In this document: positions 43,267 to 52,130 of the stretch, in pieces | How positions within the stretch are numbered: position 1 is the first letter of the stretch | Layout of the letters: each line of letters starts with the position of its first letter | NCBI GenBank assembly: GCA_944326945.1 | Contig: CALVFY010000017.1 | Location: forward strand, 1 to 55,705 | DNA length: 55,705 bases | Direction: 5' to 3' | Source of the DNA: an uncultured Rikenellaceae bacterium | Lineage (GTDB): Bacteria; Bacteroidota; Bacteroidia; Bacteroidales; Rikenellaceae | Program-made: the position numbers and the translations under genes | The notes under the pieces: model-generated | Database searches by the model: none | Seen by the model: only the letters and a program-made list of their open reading frames with translations | Told to the model about the DNA's origin: nothing

Positions 43267-44319
43267 TTAGGGGAGGGTCGTAAATTTGTAAATGATCTTT
43301 TCCGTATAAAGTTCATCTTTTTCCAGTCGGGCCGACACGAATTGAGGGTGATTCACCGAATCGGGATAACCCTGGCATTCGAGAGCCACTCCGTCGTAAT
43401 CGTCATATCCCCGACCGCTTTTGCTCTCGGGCGATCCGGAGAGCCAGTTGCCCGTATAGAGCTGAATGGTGGGTTGGGTGGTGTGGATCTCCATGACACG
43501 GCCCGAGATGGGATCGGTCAATGTCCCCACTTGTTGCAATTTCCCTGTCTCCCAATGGTCGGCTACCAGACAAGTGTCATAACCTCGTGCATTTTTTAGC
43601 GGTGCAAAATCGGCTTCAATATCGCGTCCGAGTGCTTTTGCCGTGCGGAAATCCATCGGAGTTCCTTCGACCGGTGCAATTTCTCCGCTAAAGATCAGGG
43701 CTTTATCGGCCGGCAACCATTTCGAGGCATGCAACTGCAAAGTCTGGTTTAGTACGCTTCCGCTATTTTCGCCGGCCAGGTTGAAATAGGTGTGATTGGT
43801 GAGATTCAACACGGTCGTCGCATCGCTTTTTGCGTAGAAAGTGATCTCCAGCTCGCAATCTTCATTCCAGTCATAGACCGCCTCGACTCCGACTTCTGCC
43901 GGATAACCCTGGTCTCCGTCGGGGCTCACGAGCGAGAATACCACGCGATCGGTCTCCACGCGCGAAGCCCATATCTTGTTGGAGAATCCTCCCGGGCCGC
44001 CGTGCAGCTGATTGGGTCCGTCGTTACGGGCCAGATGATACTCCTTGCCATCCAGTGTGAAACGGCTTTCCCGAATCCGGTTGGCAAAACGGCCTACACA
44101 TTTGCCCAGATAGGGACCGTCGTTGAGATAGCTTTTCCACTCTTTATAACCGAGCACTACGTCGGCCAATACACCCTGCCGGTCGGGTACGCATACGGAA
44201 ACCACACTGGCTCCCAGGTTGGTGAGCTGCACTGTCGCTCCCGACTCGTTGCGCATGGTATAGAGAATGATGGCTTCACCCTCGGGGGTAAAACCCCATA
44301 CACTCTGTTCTACTTCCAT
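43267..44319 (-). CDS. galM: Galactose mutarotase (aldose 1-epimerase)
   Basis: Interconverts alpha and beta anomers of galactose/glucose before phosphorylation. The 350-residue beta-sandwich has the active-site pieces NDGPNQLHGGPGGFSNK, VLNLTNHTYFNLAGE (His), DTCLV, and the catalytic Glu in VALECQGYPDSVNH. No signal peptide, so cytoplasmic. Its start overlaps the nucleotidyltransferase stop by 10 bp, so the two are coupled. Together with the symporter this is a sugar-uptake set. Confidence 0.95.
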   Translation of the reverse strand: MEVEQSVWGFTPEGEAIILYTMRNESGATVQLTNLGASVVSVCVPDRQGVLADVVLGYKEWKSYLNDGPYLGKCVGRFANRIRESRFTLDGKEYHLARNDGPNQLHGGPGGFSNKIWASRVETDRVVFSLVSPDGDQGYPAEVGVEAVYDWNEDCELEITFYAKSDATTVLNLTNHTYFNLAGENSGSVLNQTLQLHASKWLPADKALIFSGEIAPVEGTPMDFRTAKALGRDIEADFAPLKNARGYDTCLVADHWETGKLQQVGTLTDPISGRVMEIHTTQPTIQLYTGNWLSGSPESKSGRGYDDYDGVALECQGYPDSVNHPQFVSARLEKDELYTEKIIYKFTTLP

Positions 44320-45221
44320 AGGCTGCGAGGATAAACGCCCTGACCGATCAGTTCTTCTATTTTGGCCACCACTTTCGGACGGTCTTCCTTATAGGTTACA
44401 CCGAACCATTGGGCATCGGTGTGGAGTACTTTCATCTTGGATGTCCCCTCCGAAATCAGTTTGTTGACCATCGTAGGGATATAATATTCCGCTTTGAGAT
44501 TGGTTGCATTTTCTTTGAGGAACACCTTGAGATACTCTTCCGAATGTTTGAAATAGTCGGGTGTGAATCCGAACAGATTCATCGATACGGGAGCGTCTTC
44601 CGACAAGGAGTGGTCTCCGTCCTCTTCGTGATAGACAACTTGTCCGTTGATACGTTCGATCTTTGTACGTTCAACCATCGAAACCAGGTCTCCCTTTGCA
44701 TCCACTTCACAGATACCGCGTGATACGGCTCCGAAATCGGACAGGGTGTTCTTTACCTGGTATCCCACCATGCAATAGCGGTCGTGTTGACCGGCAACCT
44801 GTTGCAGATATTGCGAGATAGTGGCATAGGCGTCTTTCCCGTAGAAATCATCGGCATTGATCACGGCAAACGGCTCGTGGATCACTCCCGCTGCCATGAT
44901 AACGGCATGATTGGTTCCCCACGGTTTGACGCGTCCCTCGGGAACGGTGAATCCTTCGGGAAGCATATCCAGCTCCTGGAATACGTATTCAACAGCGATT
45001 TTACCGCCGAATCGTTCCGGGGTGAATATTTCCTTGAACTCTTTTTCGAAACTGTGGCGGATGACGAATACCACTTTCCCGAAGCCGGCACGGATGGCAT
45101 CGTAGATCGAGTAGTCGATAATGGCTTCGCCGTTGGGACCGACTCCGTCCATCTGTTTGAGAGACCCGTAGCGTGAACCCATACCCGCTGCGAGAACCAA
45201 TAGTGTAGGTTTTACAGTCAT
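44310..45221 (-). CDS. Sugar nucleotidyltransferase family protein
   Basis: A 303-residue GT-A-fold nucleotidyltransferase with the hallmark LAAGMGSRYGSLKQMDGVGPNGE at residues ~9-31 (read in parts), a metal site FAVINADDFYGKDAY, and AEYYIPTMVN near the end. It probably activates a sugar 1-phosphate with UTP or another NTP. Members of this group sit beside galactose genes in Bacteroidetes. Whether it is a true uridylyltransferase for galactose/glucose is not proven. First gene of the minus-strand operon; has a near-consensus promoter. Confidence 0.85.
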   Translation of the reverse strand: MTVKPTLLVLAAGMGSRYGSLKQMDGVGPNGEAIIDYSIYDAIRAGFGKVVFVIRHSFEKEFKEIFTPERFGGKIAVEYVFQELDMLPEGFTVPEGRVKPWGTNHAVIMAAGVIHEPFAVINADDFYGKDAYATISQYLQQVAGQHDRYCMVGYQVKNTLSDFGAVSRGICEVDAKGDLVSMVERTKIERINGQVVYHEEDGDHSLSEDAPVSMNLFGFTPDYFKHSEEYLKVFLKENATNLKAEYYIPTMVNKLISEGTSKMKVLHTDAQWFGVTYKEDRPKVVAKIEELIGQGVYPRSLWK

Positions 45222-45270
45222 TGTGTGTATGTATTATGATGTGTTTCGAGTACGAAATAGTTTATCGCTA

Positions 45271-45300
45271 CAAATTTAGAATTTTTAAATTATTTGCAAA
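45271..45300 (-). promoter_or_regulatory. Promoter of the nucleotidyltransferase-galM-symporter operon
   Basis: Minus-strand TTTG (45297-45300), 18-bp spacer, TAAATTTG (45271-45278), about 50 bp upstream of the start codon. Confidence 0.65.
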
Positions 45301-45460
45301 ATCTCTGACTCGAAAAAATAATAGCATTCCCTTGTCAAACTCTACCACAATCGTTCAATACCGGGAGGGGAAAGGTGTTTTCTGAAAATAATATCGGATT
45401 TTACCCGTTTTATGGAGAAAGTGCGGGATGATGATCCGCATCTATTTTGCAATCTTTTTT
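45301..45460. other. Divergent spacer between sugar operon and M23-like gene
   Basis: Non-coding part of a 270-bp divergent region. It holds a short inverted repeat (TGCGG...CCGCA, 45422-45440), and otherwise nothing I can name. Confidence 0.35.
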
Positions 45461-45468
45461 TATATTTG
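45461..45468 (+). promoter_or_regulatory. -7 box of the M23-like gene
   Basis: TATATTTG, an exact TAnnTTTG match, 23 bp upstream of the ATG. No -33 box at normal spacing. Confidence 0.5.
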
Positions 45469-45491
45469 TGCTCTAATATTTTCCGGATATC

Positions 45492-46364
45492 ATGAAATCG
45501 GAACGAAATTTTGTCTATTTTCTGAGAAATCTGCGCGAAAAGCATCGCCTGAGCCTCAGAAATCAACATAATGACAGCGAAGTCTGGTATATGTATATCA
45601 GTCCGGCCAATGTGCTTACGGGGTTCGTGGCTTTGGTGCTGGTCTTGTTTATCATTATCCTTACGACGGTAGCTTATACTCCGATTCTCGACCTGATTCC
45701 CGGTTATCCCGGCAATAAATCCCGCGAAATGCTCATTGCCAATATTGTACGGATCGATTCCCTGGAGAGGGAGCTGGCTCAGATGCAGGTGTACAGCGAT
45801 AATATCGCTCTGATTATGGAGGGAAAGACTCCTGTCGTGCGCGATGTGAGACAGGCGGGCGATTCGATGCGGGTGTCTCGTCCGGAGACAGTGGTCCCCA
45901 GTCGGGAAGATTCGATTCTGAGGGCCGAACTGGAAGGGGGCGGCATTTATCAGCTGAGTGACCCGACGCGGGTGGTACGTACCGTGCGTACGGGATTGGA
46001 GCTGATGACACCCGTACGGGGTGTGGTGGCCGAACATTTCAACCCGAAGGAGAATCGTTTCGGAGTGGGGATCGCTACGGCGGCCAGTCAGCAGGTAATG
46101 GCTGTGGAAGATGGCACGGTAGTGCTGTCGACCTGGTCTCCCGACGACGGATTTGTGGTGCAGATACAACATCCGGGCAATTTGCTCTCGGTCTACAAAC
46201 ACGCGACGAGGGTTCTCCCGGCGACTGGTGCACGTGTCAAGAGCGGAGAGGTGATCGGATTTACCGGAGAGGGACTCTCGGGCGATGCCGGGAAAGGACT
46301 GTTTGAGTTTGAGTTGTGGCACAACGGAACACCGGTCGATCCGGAGGGTTATGTCGTATTCTGA
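45492..46364 (+). CDS. Membrane-anchored M23/LytM-like protein with degenerate active site
   Basis: A 290-residue protein with a cytoplasmic N-terminus, one membrane helix (about 40-62), a coiled-coil-like linker (about 85-110) and a C-terminal LytM/M23 domain (171-287: MTPVRGVVAEHF..., VMAVEDGTVVLSTW, FVVQIQHPGNLLSVYKHA, VKSGEVIGFTGEG). The zinc ligands are missing: the HxGxD stretch reads NRFGVG, and the HLHFE motif reads LFEFE. Such inactive LytM proteins (EnvC, NlpD type) activate amidases during cell division, which is a reasonable inference here. Next gene is dxr, 47 bp downstream. Confidence 0.82.
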   Translation: MKSERNFVYFLRNLREKHRLSLRNQHNDSEVWYMYISPANVLTGFVALVLVLFIIILTTVAYTPILDLIPGYPGNKSREMLIANIVRIDSLERELAQMQVYSDNIALIMEGKTPVVRDVRQAGDSMRVSRPETVVPSREDSILRAELEGGGIYQLSDPTRVVRTVRTGLELMTPVRGVVAEHFNPKENRFGVGIATAASQQVMAVEDGTVVLSTWSPDDGFVVQIQHPGNLLSVYKHATRVLPATGARVKSGEVIGFTGEGLSGDAGKGLFEFELWHNGTPVDPEGYVVF

Positions 46365-46411
46365 TGCGATTTCTGGTGAATGAAACCGGTGTTATGTGAT
46401 ATATTGACGAA

Positions 46412-47572
46412 GTGAAAGAGAAACAAAAAATAGTATTGTTGGGATCGACGGGGTCAATCGGAGAACAGACGCTCGATGTGGTGCGGCAACATGCCGACCG
46501 TTTCGAGGTGAGTGCGCTTACTGCCCATAATAATTGGGCCCGGCTGGTGGAACAGGCTGTCGAAATGGAGCCCGACAGTGTGGTGATTGCCAATCGGGAA
46601 CATTATCCGAAGGTCAAGGAGGCGTTGGCGGCTCTCCCCGTGAAGGTATACACGGGTGCCGAGTCGTTGGAACAGGTGGTTCGCAGTACGGAGGCCGATG
46701 TAGTGGTCAATGCCCTGGTGGGATATGCCGGGCTGGCACCCACGATCAGTGCATTGCGGGCCGGACGTAAAATCGCATTGGCCAATAAGGAGAGTTTGGT
46801 GGTGGCCGGGGAGTTGATCATGAAGACGGCTCTCGAGAAACGGGTGCCGATCGTGCCGATCGACTCGGAACATTCGGCCGTATTCCAGTGTCTGGTGGGC
46901 GAGCAGACGCCCTATGAGAAGATTATTCTGACGGCTTCAGGAGGACCGTTTTTGCATACGCCGGTGGAGGAGTTGGAGAAAGTGTCGGTCGAACAGGCTC
47001 TGCAACATCCGAACTGGAAGATGGGTGCCAAGATCACGATCGATTCGGCCACGATGATGAACAAGGGGTTCGAGGTGATCGAAGCCCGGTGGTTGTTCGG
47101 GGCGCATCCCTCTCAGATAGAGGTTGTTATTCATCCTCAATCGGTGATCCATTCGATGGTGGAGTTTGCCGATGGGGCGGTGAAGGCTCAGTTGGGTACG
47201 CCCGATATGCGTCTGCCGATTCAATATGCGTTGACTTTTCCTCAGCGGTGGCCGCTTGAAGGGGAACGGCTCGATCTGGCCCGTTGCGGGCGATTGACTT
47301 TTCTGCAGGCCGATTTTGAGAAATTCCCTAATCTGGGGTTGGCTTACGAGGCGCTGGACCGGGGTGGAAATAGCTGTTGTGTGCTCAATGCCGCCAACGA
47401 GGTGGCGGTGACAGCATTCCTGGAGCGAAGGATCGGATTCCGGCAGATCACAACCGTCTTGGAAAAGACCCTCGAGAGGGCTACGTTTATGGCTGCTCCC
47501 GGATTTGAGGATTTTGGACCCAGCGATGCAGAAGCCCGAAAGATTGCCCGGGATGAGGTGAAAAAATTATAA
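46412..47572 (+). CDS. dxr: 1-deoxy-D-xylulose 5-phosphate reductoisomerase
   Basis: Second step of the MEP isoprenoid pathway: DXP to MEP with NADPH and a divalent metal. In 386 residues: VLLGSTGSIGEQTLDVV (NADPH loop), LANKESLVVAGEL, VPIDSEHSAVFQCL (metal Asp, Glu), ILTASGGPFL, MGAKITIDSATMMNKGFE and IEAHWLF-like EARWLFG, then the C-terminal helical domain. The start codon is GTG at 46412: an in-frame TGA lies at 46397-46399 and no ATG occurs between. The strong match at the N-terminus supports this start. Confidence 0.96.
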   Translation: MKEKQKIVLLGSTGSIGEQTLDVVRQHADRFEVSALTAHNNWARLVEQAVEMEPDSVVIANREHYPKVKEALAALPVKVYTGAESLEQVVRSTEADVVVNALVGYAGLAPTISALRAGRKIALANKESLVVAGELIMKTALEKRVPIVPIDSEHSAVFQCLVGEQTPYEKIILTASGGPFLHTPVEELEKVSVEQALQHPNWKMGAKITIDSATMMNKGFEVIEARWLFGAHPSQIEVVIHPQSVIHSMVEFADGAVKAQLGTPDMRLPIQYALTFPQRWPLEGERLDLARCGRLTFLQADFEKFPNLGLAYEALDRGGNSCCVLNAANEVAVTAFLERRIGFRQITTVLEKTLERATFMAAPGFEDFGPSDAEARKIARDEVKKL

Positions 47573-47610
47573 GGAACAATCATTTTTTAATAAACAGATA
47601 ATAACAGAAA

Positions 47611-48948
47611 ATGGAGGTTGTAATCAAAATACTTCAATTCGTACTGAGTTTCTCGCTGTTGGTGCTTGTACATGAGTTCGGACACTTTATTTTTGCCCGG
47701 ATGTTCGGCATTCGGGTCGAGAAGTTCTACCTGTTCTTTAACCCGTGGTTCTCGCTCTTCAAGTTCAAACCCAAGAACAGTCACACGGAGTATGGAATCG
47801 GATGGGTCCCCTTCGGCGGGTATGTGAAGATCGCCGGCATGATCGACGAATCGATGGATACCGAACAGATGAAACAACCCGTTCAGCCATGGGAATTCCG
47901 TGCCAAACCGGCCTGGCAGCGATTGTTGGTGATGGTAGGTGGTGTGCTGATGAATGTGGTGCTGGCTTTTGCCATCTATATCGGGATGAGTTACACCTGG
48001 GGCGATGCCTATTTCGCCAGTTCCGATATCAAATACGGATATGTGTATAACGATCTGGCTCATGAGATCGGTTTCCGCGATGGCGACCGGGTGGTGAGTG
48101 TCGAGGGTGAAGTGATCGAAGATGCGTTCCAGATCTTTCCGGCCATTGTCATCAATCAGGCCCGTCATGTGGATGTACAGCGTGGCGACTCGGTAGTGCG
48201 GATCACGATCGGGGAGGAGTATCTGCCCCGTCTGCTCAACAGTCCCGACTTCATGATGCCTCGTATGCCCTTTGTGGTGGCCTATGCCGAGAAGGGAATG
48301 CCTGCAGCCGAGGCCGGATTGCAACCGGGCGATACGCTGGTGGCTTTCAACGGTGCTCCGATGCGTTATTTCGATCAGTACCAGAAGGCGTTGGCCGAGG
48401 CCTCCGGGCAGACGGTCGATATTACTGTGGTACGTGGAAACGAAGGCTCTTCCGAGACTCTTTCGCTGCCGGTCAAGGTCTCCGATGCGGGGAAAATAGG
48501 CGCTGCTTTGGTGCCGTTGCAGAACCTGATACCGGTGCAGACGCGTGAGTATAGTTTCTGGGAGGCTATTCCGGCCGGATTCCACCGTACGGGTGCCGAG
48601 CTGAGTAACTATTGGAAGCAGGTGAAGATGATCTTCTCGCCAAAAACCGAAGCCTATAAATCGTTGGGAGGAGTGATTGCAATCGGTAATATTTTCCCGT
48701 CCTACTGGAGTTGGGAGGTGTTCTGGAAGATCACGGCTTTCCTGTCGATCGTGTTGGCCGTGATGAATATACTGCCCATTCCTGTGTTGGACGGCGGTCA
48801 TGTCATGTTCCTGCTCTATGAGGTGATTTCGCGTCGCAAGCCGAGCGACAAGTTTATGACCCAGGCTCAGACCGTGGGTATGATCATCCTGCTCGCGTTG
48901 TTGCTCTTTGCCAACGGGAACGACATATATCGATTCTTTATTAAATAG
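47611..48948 (+). CDS. rseP: Site-2 intramembrane metalloprotease RseP
   Basis: A zinc protease of the inner membrane that cleaves anti-sigma factors or signal-peptide remnants within the bilayer. The 445-residue protein has H21-E-F-G-H25 in the first membrane helix, a FGGYVKIAGM motif, two PDZ-like regions in the periplasmic loop (MPAAEAGLQPGDTLVAFNG is clear), and the second active-site motif NILPIPVLDGGHVMF in a late helix. 38 bp after dxr, as in many bacteria; likely one operon with dxr. Confidence 0.95.
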   Translation: MEVVIKILQFVLSFSLLVLVHEFGHFIFARMFGIRVEKFYLFFNPWFSLFKFKPKNSHTEYGIGWVPFGGYVKIAGMIDESMDTEQMKQPVQPWEFRAKPAWQRLLVMVGGVLMNVVLAFAIYIGMSYTWGDAYFASSDIKYGYVYNDLAHEIGFRDGDRVVSVEGEVIEDAFQIFPAIVINQARHVDVQRGDSVVRITIGEEYLPRLLNSPDFMMPRMPFVVAYAEKGMPAAEAGLQPGDTLVAFNGAPMRYFDQYQKALAEASGQTVDITVVRGNEGSSETLSLPVKVSDAGKIGAALVPLQNLIPVQTREYSFWEAIPAGFHRTGAELSNYWKQVKMIFSPKTEAYKSLGGVIAIGNIFPSYWSWEVFWKITAFLSIVLAVMNILPIPVLDGGHVMFLLYEVISRRKPSDKFMTQAQTVGMIILLALLLFANGNDIYRFFIK

Positions 48949-48988
48949 CGGGAGAGCAAAATCGTCCTGCTCGCTTTAAAACCGGTCG

Positions 48989-50353
48989 ATGATGGCAAAG
49001 GTGAAAAAAGCCTATTTCTGTCGCAATTGCGGCTACGAGGCCTCCAAATGGCTGGGACGGTGTCCGGCCTGCGGAGAGTGGAATACGTTTGCAGAGGAGA
49101 TTCTGCAGAAGGAGAGCGGGGCCGTGGCGGCTTCGTTGGCTCGGAGTACCGCTGCACGACCGATGCCTATTGCAGAGATCGAGGAGCAACCTCATCGGAG
49201 AATCGACCTGGGAAATGGCGAGATGAATCGGGTGTTGGGCGGTGGATTGGTTCATGGATCGCTGGTGCTGCTCGGAGGAGAGCCGGGAATCGGTAAATCG
49301 ACCCTCAGCCTGCAGATTGCTTTGGGAACACCCGGTCTGAAGACCCTTTACGTGTCGGGAGAGGAGTCGCCCCAGCAGATTAAAATGCGTGCACAGCGAC
49401 TCCAGGTGGAAAATCCCGATTGTCTGATCTATGCCGATACCCTGTTGGAAAATATCGTGGCGCAGATCGACGAAATCCATCCCGATTTGGTGATCGTCGA
49501 TTCGATTCAGACCATCTATACCGAATTGATCGATTCTTCGCCAGGAAGTGTCTCCCAGATCAGAGAGTGTGCGGCCACGCTGCTCAAGTATGCCAAAAGT
49601 AACGGAACCTCTATCTTCATTATCGGTCACATCACCAAAGACGGTACGATTGCCGGGCCCAAGATTCTGGAGCATATTGTGGATGTGGTGTTGCAGTTCG
49701 AGGGGGATAATAACAATATCTATCGCATTCTGCGCGGAATTAAAAACCGGTTCGGTGCTACGTTCGAGATCGGCGTGTTCGAGATGCGTGCAGAAGGTCT
49801 GATCGAGGTGACGAATCCTTCCGAGATTCTGCTCTCTCATTACGACGAGCCGTTGAGCGGAATTGCCGTGGGAGCTGCCGTGGATGGTATCCGACCCTAT
49901 CTGATCGAGACCCAGGCGCTGGTGTCCAATGCGGCATACGGTACACCTCAGCGTTCGGCTACCGGATACGATCTGCGCCGGCTGAATATGTTGCTGGCCG
50001 TGCTCGAAAAGCGTCTGGGAATGAAAATGTACCAGAAGGACGTGTTTCTCAATTTCGCGGGAGGATTCAAGGTCTCCGATCCGGGATTGGACCTGGCCGT
50101 GGTATCGGCGATTATCTCTTCGTATTTCGATCGACCGTTGGCCGAGGGGGTCTGTTGTACGGCCGAGATCGGTCTGTCCGGAGAGGTGCGTCCTGCGCCA
50201 CGTAGCGAGCAGCGTATCAGCGAAGCGGCTCGATTGGGTTTCCGCCGGATCGTGGTGTCGGGATATTTGCGTAAAAATATGCCCCGACCGCCCAAAGGGA
50301 TCGAGGTGATCTATGTCAATCGGATCGACGAGATTCCGAAAGCCGTATTTTGA
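48989..50353 (+). CDS. radA: DNA repair protein RadA
   Basis: RecA-like ATPase that promotes branch migration in recombination. The 454-residue protein shows the N-terminal zinc finger (CRNCGY...GRCPACGEW), Walker A GGEPGIGKSTLSLQIA, the RadA-specific KNRFGATFEIGVFEM and a C-terminal Lon-like domain (FLNFAGGFKVSDPGLDLAVVSAI in parts, EIGLSGEVRPAPRSEQRI). Start ATG 48989 or 48992. It follows rseP by 40 bp and is convergent with a small membrane protein gene. Confidence 0.96.
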   Translation: MMAKVKKAYFCRNCGYEASKWLGRCPACGEWNTFAEEILQKESGAVAASLARSTAARPMPIAEIEEQPHRRIDLGNGEMNRVLGGGLVHGSLVLLGGEPGIGKSTLSLQIALGTPGLKTLYVSGEESPQQIKMRAQRLQVENPDCLIYADTLLENIVAQIDEIHPDLVIVDSIQTIYTELIDSSPGSVSQIRECAATLLKYAKSNGTSIFIIGHITKDGTIAGPKILEHIVDVVLQFEGDNNNIYRILRGIKNRFGATFEIGVFEMRAEGLIEVTNPSEILLSHYDEPLSGIAVGAAVDGIRPYLIETQALVSNAAYGTPQRSATGYDLRRLNMLLAVLEKRLGMKMYQKDVFLNFAGGFKVSDPGLDLAVVSAIISSYFDRPLAEGVCCTAEIGLSGEVRPAPRSEQRISEAARLGFRRIVVSGYLRKNMPRPPKGIEVIYVNRIDEIPKAVF

Positions 50354-50364
50354 GAAGGAAATGG

Positions 50365-50535
50365 TTAGTCTGCAGAACCGGAAGTGAATGCGTACCAGAG
50401 AAGTACGATAAATAGAATAATGACGGCTACTATTGCTACGTATCCTAATATTTTATTGACTTTTTCATAAGTGGGGTTAATGAACCCGCCATCCAGCTTT
50501 TTTTTGATCAATATGTTCTGACGATTCTTTTTCAT
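50365..50535 (-). CDS. Small single-pass membrane protein
   Basis: A 56-residue protein from ATG 50535: basic N-terminus (KKNRQNILIKKKLDGG), then one membrane helix (LGYVAIVAVIILFIVLLWY) and a short tail (FTSGSAD). Supported by a TATATTTG promoter box 64 bp upstream on the same strand. No family recognised. Likely an inner-membrane small protein; could assist a neighbouring complex. A longer start at 50601 would begin before the coding signal. Convergent with radA (11 bp apart). Confidence 0.55.
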   Translation of the reverse strand: MKKNRQNILIKKKLDGGFINPTYEKVNKILGYVAIVAVIILFIVLLWYAFTSGSAD

Positions 50536-50598
50536 TTTTTGACATAAAAAAAATTCTGCTCTCAAGGGGAGCATTGCAGCATACGTATTTTTTGGCTG

Positions 50599-50606
50599 CA
50601 AATATA
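50599..50606 (-). promoter_or_regulatory. -7 box of the small membrane protein gene
   Basis: Minus-strand TATATTTG, an exact TAnnTTTG match, 63 bp upstream of ATG 50535. Confidence 0.5.
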
Positions 50607-50777
50607 TAATAAAAATATTCGTGTATCGTAGACAGGGCTTGAAAAAATGGAAATTTGGGGATAAGTGGAACGTTTTGGTGGAAGATTGGACAACTGCACA
50701 AAGCGAAACAATGTGTGCGATGTGGGGATTGCTTCGGGAGGACGAGAAAACAGGGCGGAATGATCAATGGTTTTATA

Positions 50778-50836
50778 CAAGAAACGACAAACCCTAAGTT
50801 TGCCGTTTCTTGATTTATTGTCGGTCAGTCTGACCG
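50778..50836. other. Two adjacent strong hairpins in a non-coding stretch
   Basis: First: arms 50778-50792 and 50798-50812, 15 bp with one mismatch, loop CCTAA. Second: arms 50822-50828 and 50830-50836, 7 bp around a single T. Neither is followed by a T-run on either strand, so not a simple terminator. The stretch 50607-50970 holds no other convincing feature besides the weak ORF. Confidence 0.45.
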
Positions 50837-50970
50837 TCGGGTGGTCGCGAGAAGTTGTCAGGGCGAATGCTCCGACAGTCAGCAGCAGACACGCAGTGAT
50901 AAGAGCCAATTTTTCATGATGCATACGTTTTTTTGTTTTTAATATCCGTTACATCATTTTTTATGCCATG

Positions 50971-51918
50971 TTAGAGTTTGTAACCCTCGAAATCGTAGAG
51001 TGCGGTCGACAGGTAACGTTCACCCGTGTCGGGTAGCAGGGCTACGATCACTTTGTGGCGATTTTCTGGACGTTGAGCCAGTCGGGTGGCTGCATGGAGG
51101 GCCGCTCCGGACGAAATGCCGCTCAGAACCCCTTCTTTCTGGGCCAGTTTACGGGCTGCCCGGAATGCATCGTCGCTCTCTACGGGGATTACTTCATCCA
51201 CGATTTCGGCCGAATAGGTGGCCGGAACGAATCCTGCTCCGATTCCCTGAATCTTGTGAGGACCTGCTTTGCCTCCGGAAAGAACTGGAGAATCGGCCGG
51301 TTCTACGGCTACGATACGGATGTTGGGATTGTGGCGTTTGAGTATGCGTCCCACTCCGCTTATTGTACCTCCTGTACCCACTCCGGCGACAAAGATGTCG
51401 ATCTTTCCCTGGGTGTCTTGCCAGATCTCCTCTCCGGTCGTCTTTTCGTGCATGGCCGGATTGGCTGGGTTGTCGAACTGACGAAGAATAACCGATCCCG
51501 GAATTTCCCGTTGCAGACTCTCCGATCGGGCAATGGCTCCCACCATGCCTTCTGTTCCGGGAGTCAATACCAATTCCGCTCCCAGGGCCTTGAGTATGTT
51601 GCGACGTTCCATACTCATCGTGTCGGGCATCGTGAGAATGAGTTTGTAACCTTTGGCTGCTGCCACTACGGCCAGACCGATTCCCGTATTGCCGCTGGTG
51701 GGCTCGATCAGAGTGGCTCCCGGCGAGAGTATGCCTCGTTGTTCGGCATCTTCCACCATGGCCAGGGCTATACGGTCTTTCACACTGCCTCCGGGGTTGA
51801 AATATTCCAATTTTACGAGCAGGGCAGCTTCAGGACATTCTGTCCGGTTATAATTTTCGATCGCCAATAGAGGGGTGTTTCCGATTAATTGAGTGATTTT
51901 TGTTGCGATCTTTTTCAT
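50971..51918 (-). CDS. cysK: Cysteine synthase A (O-acetylserine sulfhydrylase)
   Basis: PLP enzyme that makes cysteine from O-acetylserine and sulfide. The 315-residue fold-type-II protein has the PLP-lysine motif GGSVKDRIALAM, the Asn loop PTSGNTGIGLAVVAAAKGY, MPDTMSMERR, the phosphate loop VGTGGTISGVGR and the C-terminal ALLPDTGERYLST. Complete and of normal length. It has its own promoter box and no clear terminator. Confidence 0.96.
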   Translation of the reverse strand: MKKIATKITQLIGNTPLLAIENYNRTECPEAALLVKLEYFNPGGSVKDRIALAMVEDAEQRGILSPGATLIEPTSGNTGIGLAVVAAAKGYKLILTMPDTMSMERRNILKALGAELVLTPGTEGMVGAIARSESLQREIPGSVILRQFDNPANPAMHEKTTGEEIWQDTQGKIDIFVAGVGTGGTISGVGRILKRHNPNIRIVAVEPADSPVLSGGKAGPHKIQGIGAGFVPATYSAEIVDEVIPVESDDAFRAARKLAQKEGVLSGISSGAALHAATRLAQRPENRHKVIVALLPDTGERYLSTALYDFEGYKL

Positions 51919-51988
51919 GATGGAATCTGATTTTATGTGGTTTAGAATTGAATGTTTTCTTTCGTGATATCAGTAGGTCCGCCTTAGA

Positions 51989-51996
51989 CAAAATTA
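51989..51996 (-). promoter_or_regulatory. -7 box of cysK
   Basis: Minus-strand TAATTTTG, an exact TAnnTTTG match, 71 bp before the cysK start; a 3-of-4 match to the -33 box (ATTG) lies 20 bp upstream of it. Confidence 0.5.
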
Positions 51997-52130
51997 GACC
52001 AAAAAAACAAAACTTACAATTGAACGGAAACGAGGGGTGTTTTATTTTCTGGAAAAAAATGATTATCTTGTAATCGGAATCCGATTCCGGGAGAATCGTG
52101 AAATGAAATCACTAAACTATCCTAAAAAAA

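Larger units (their letters stand above)
50562..50924 (-). pseudogene. ORF with signal-peptide-like start, possibly a broken gene
   Basis: A 120-codon ORF whose first 21 residues look like a signal peptide (MHHEKLALITACLLLTVGAFA) but whose remaining sequence is Arg/Ser/Thr-rich with no conserved look, and which contains two strong hairpins (50778-50812, 50822-50836) and runs over the promoter box of the small membrane gene. It starts 47 bp after cysK on the same strand. Either a small secreted protein that lost its downstream part or a chance ORF. Confidence 0.25.

Noticed and set aside
45342..46322. 326-codon minus-strand ORF opposite the M23-like gene
   Set aside because: Antisense to a gene with membrane helix and M23 fold; crosses the promoter box.
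47587..48801. 404-codon minus-strand ORF opposite rseP
   Set aside because: Antisense to a highly conserved protease; His/Arg-rich translation without motifs.
48941..49840. 299-codon minus-strand ORF opposite radA
   Set aside because: Antisense to the RadA ATPase core; no domain of its own.
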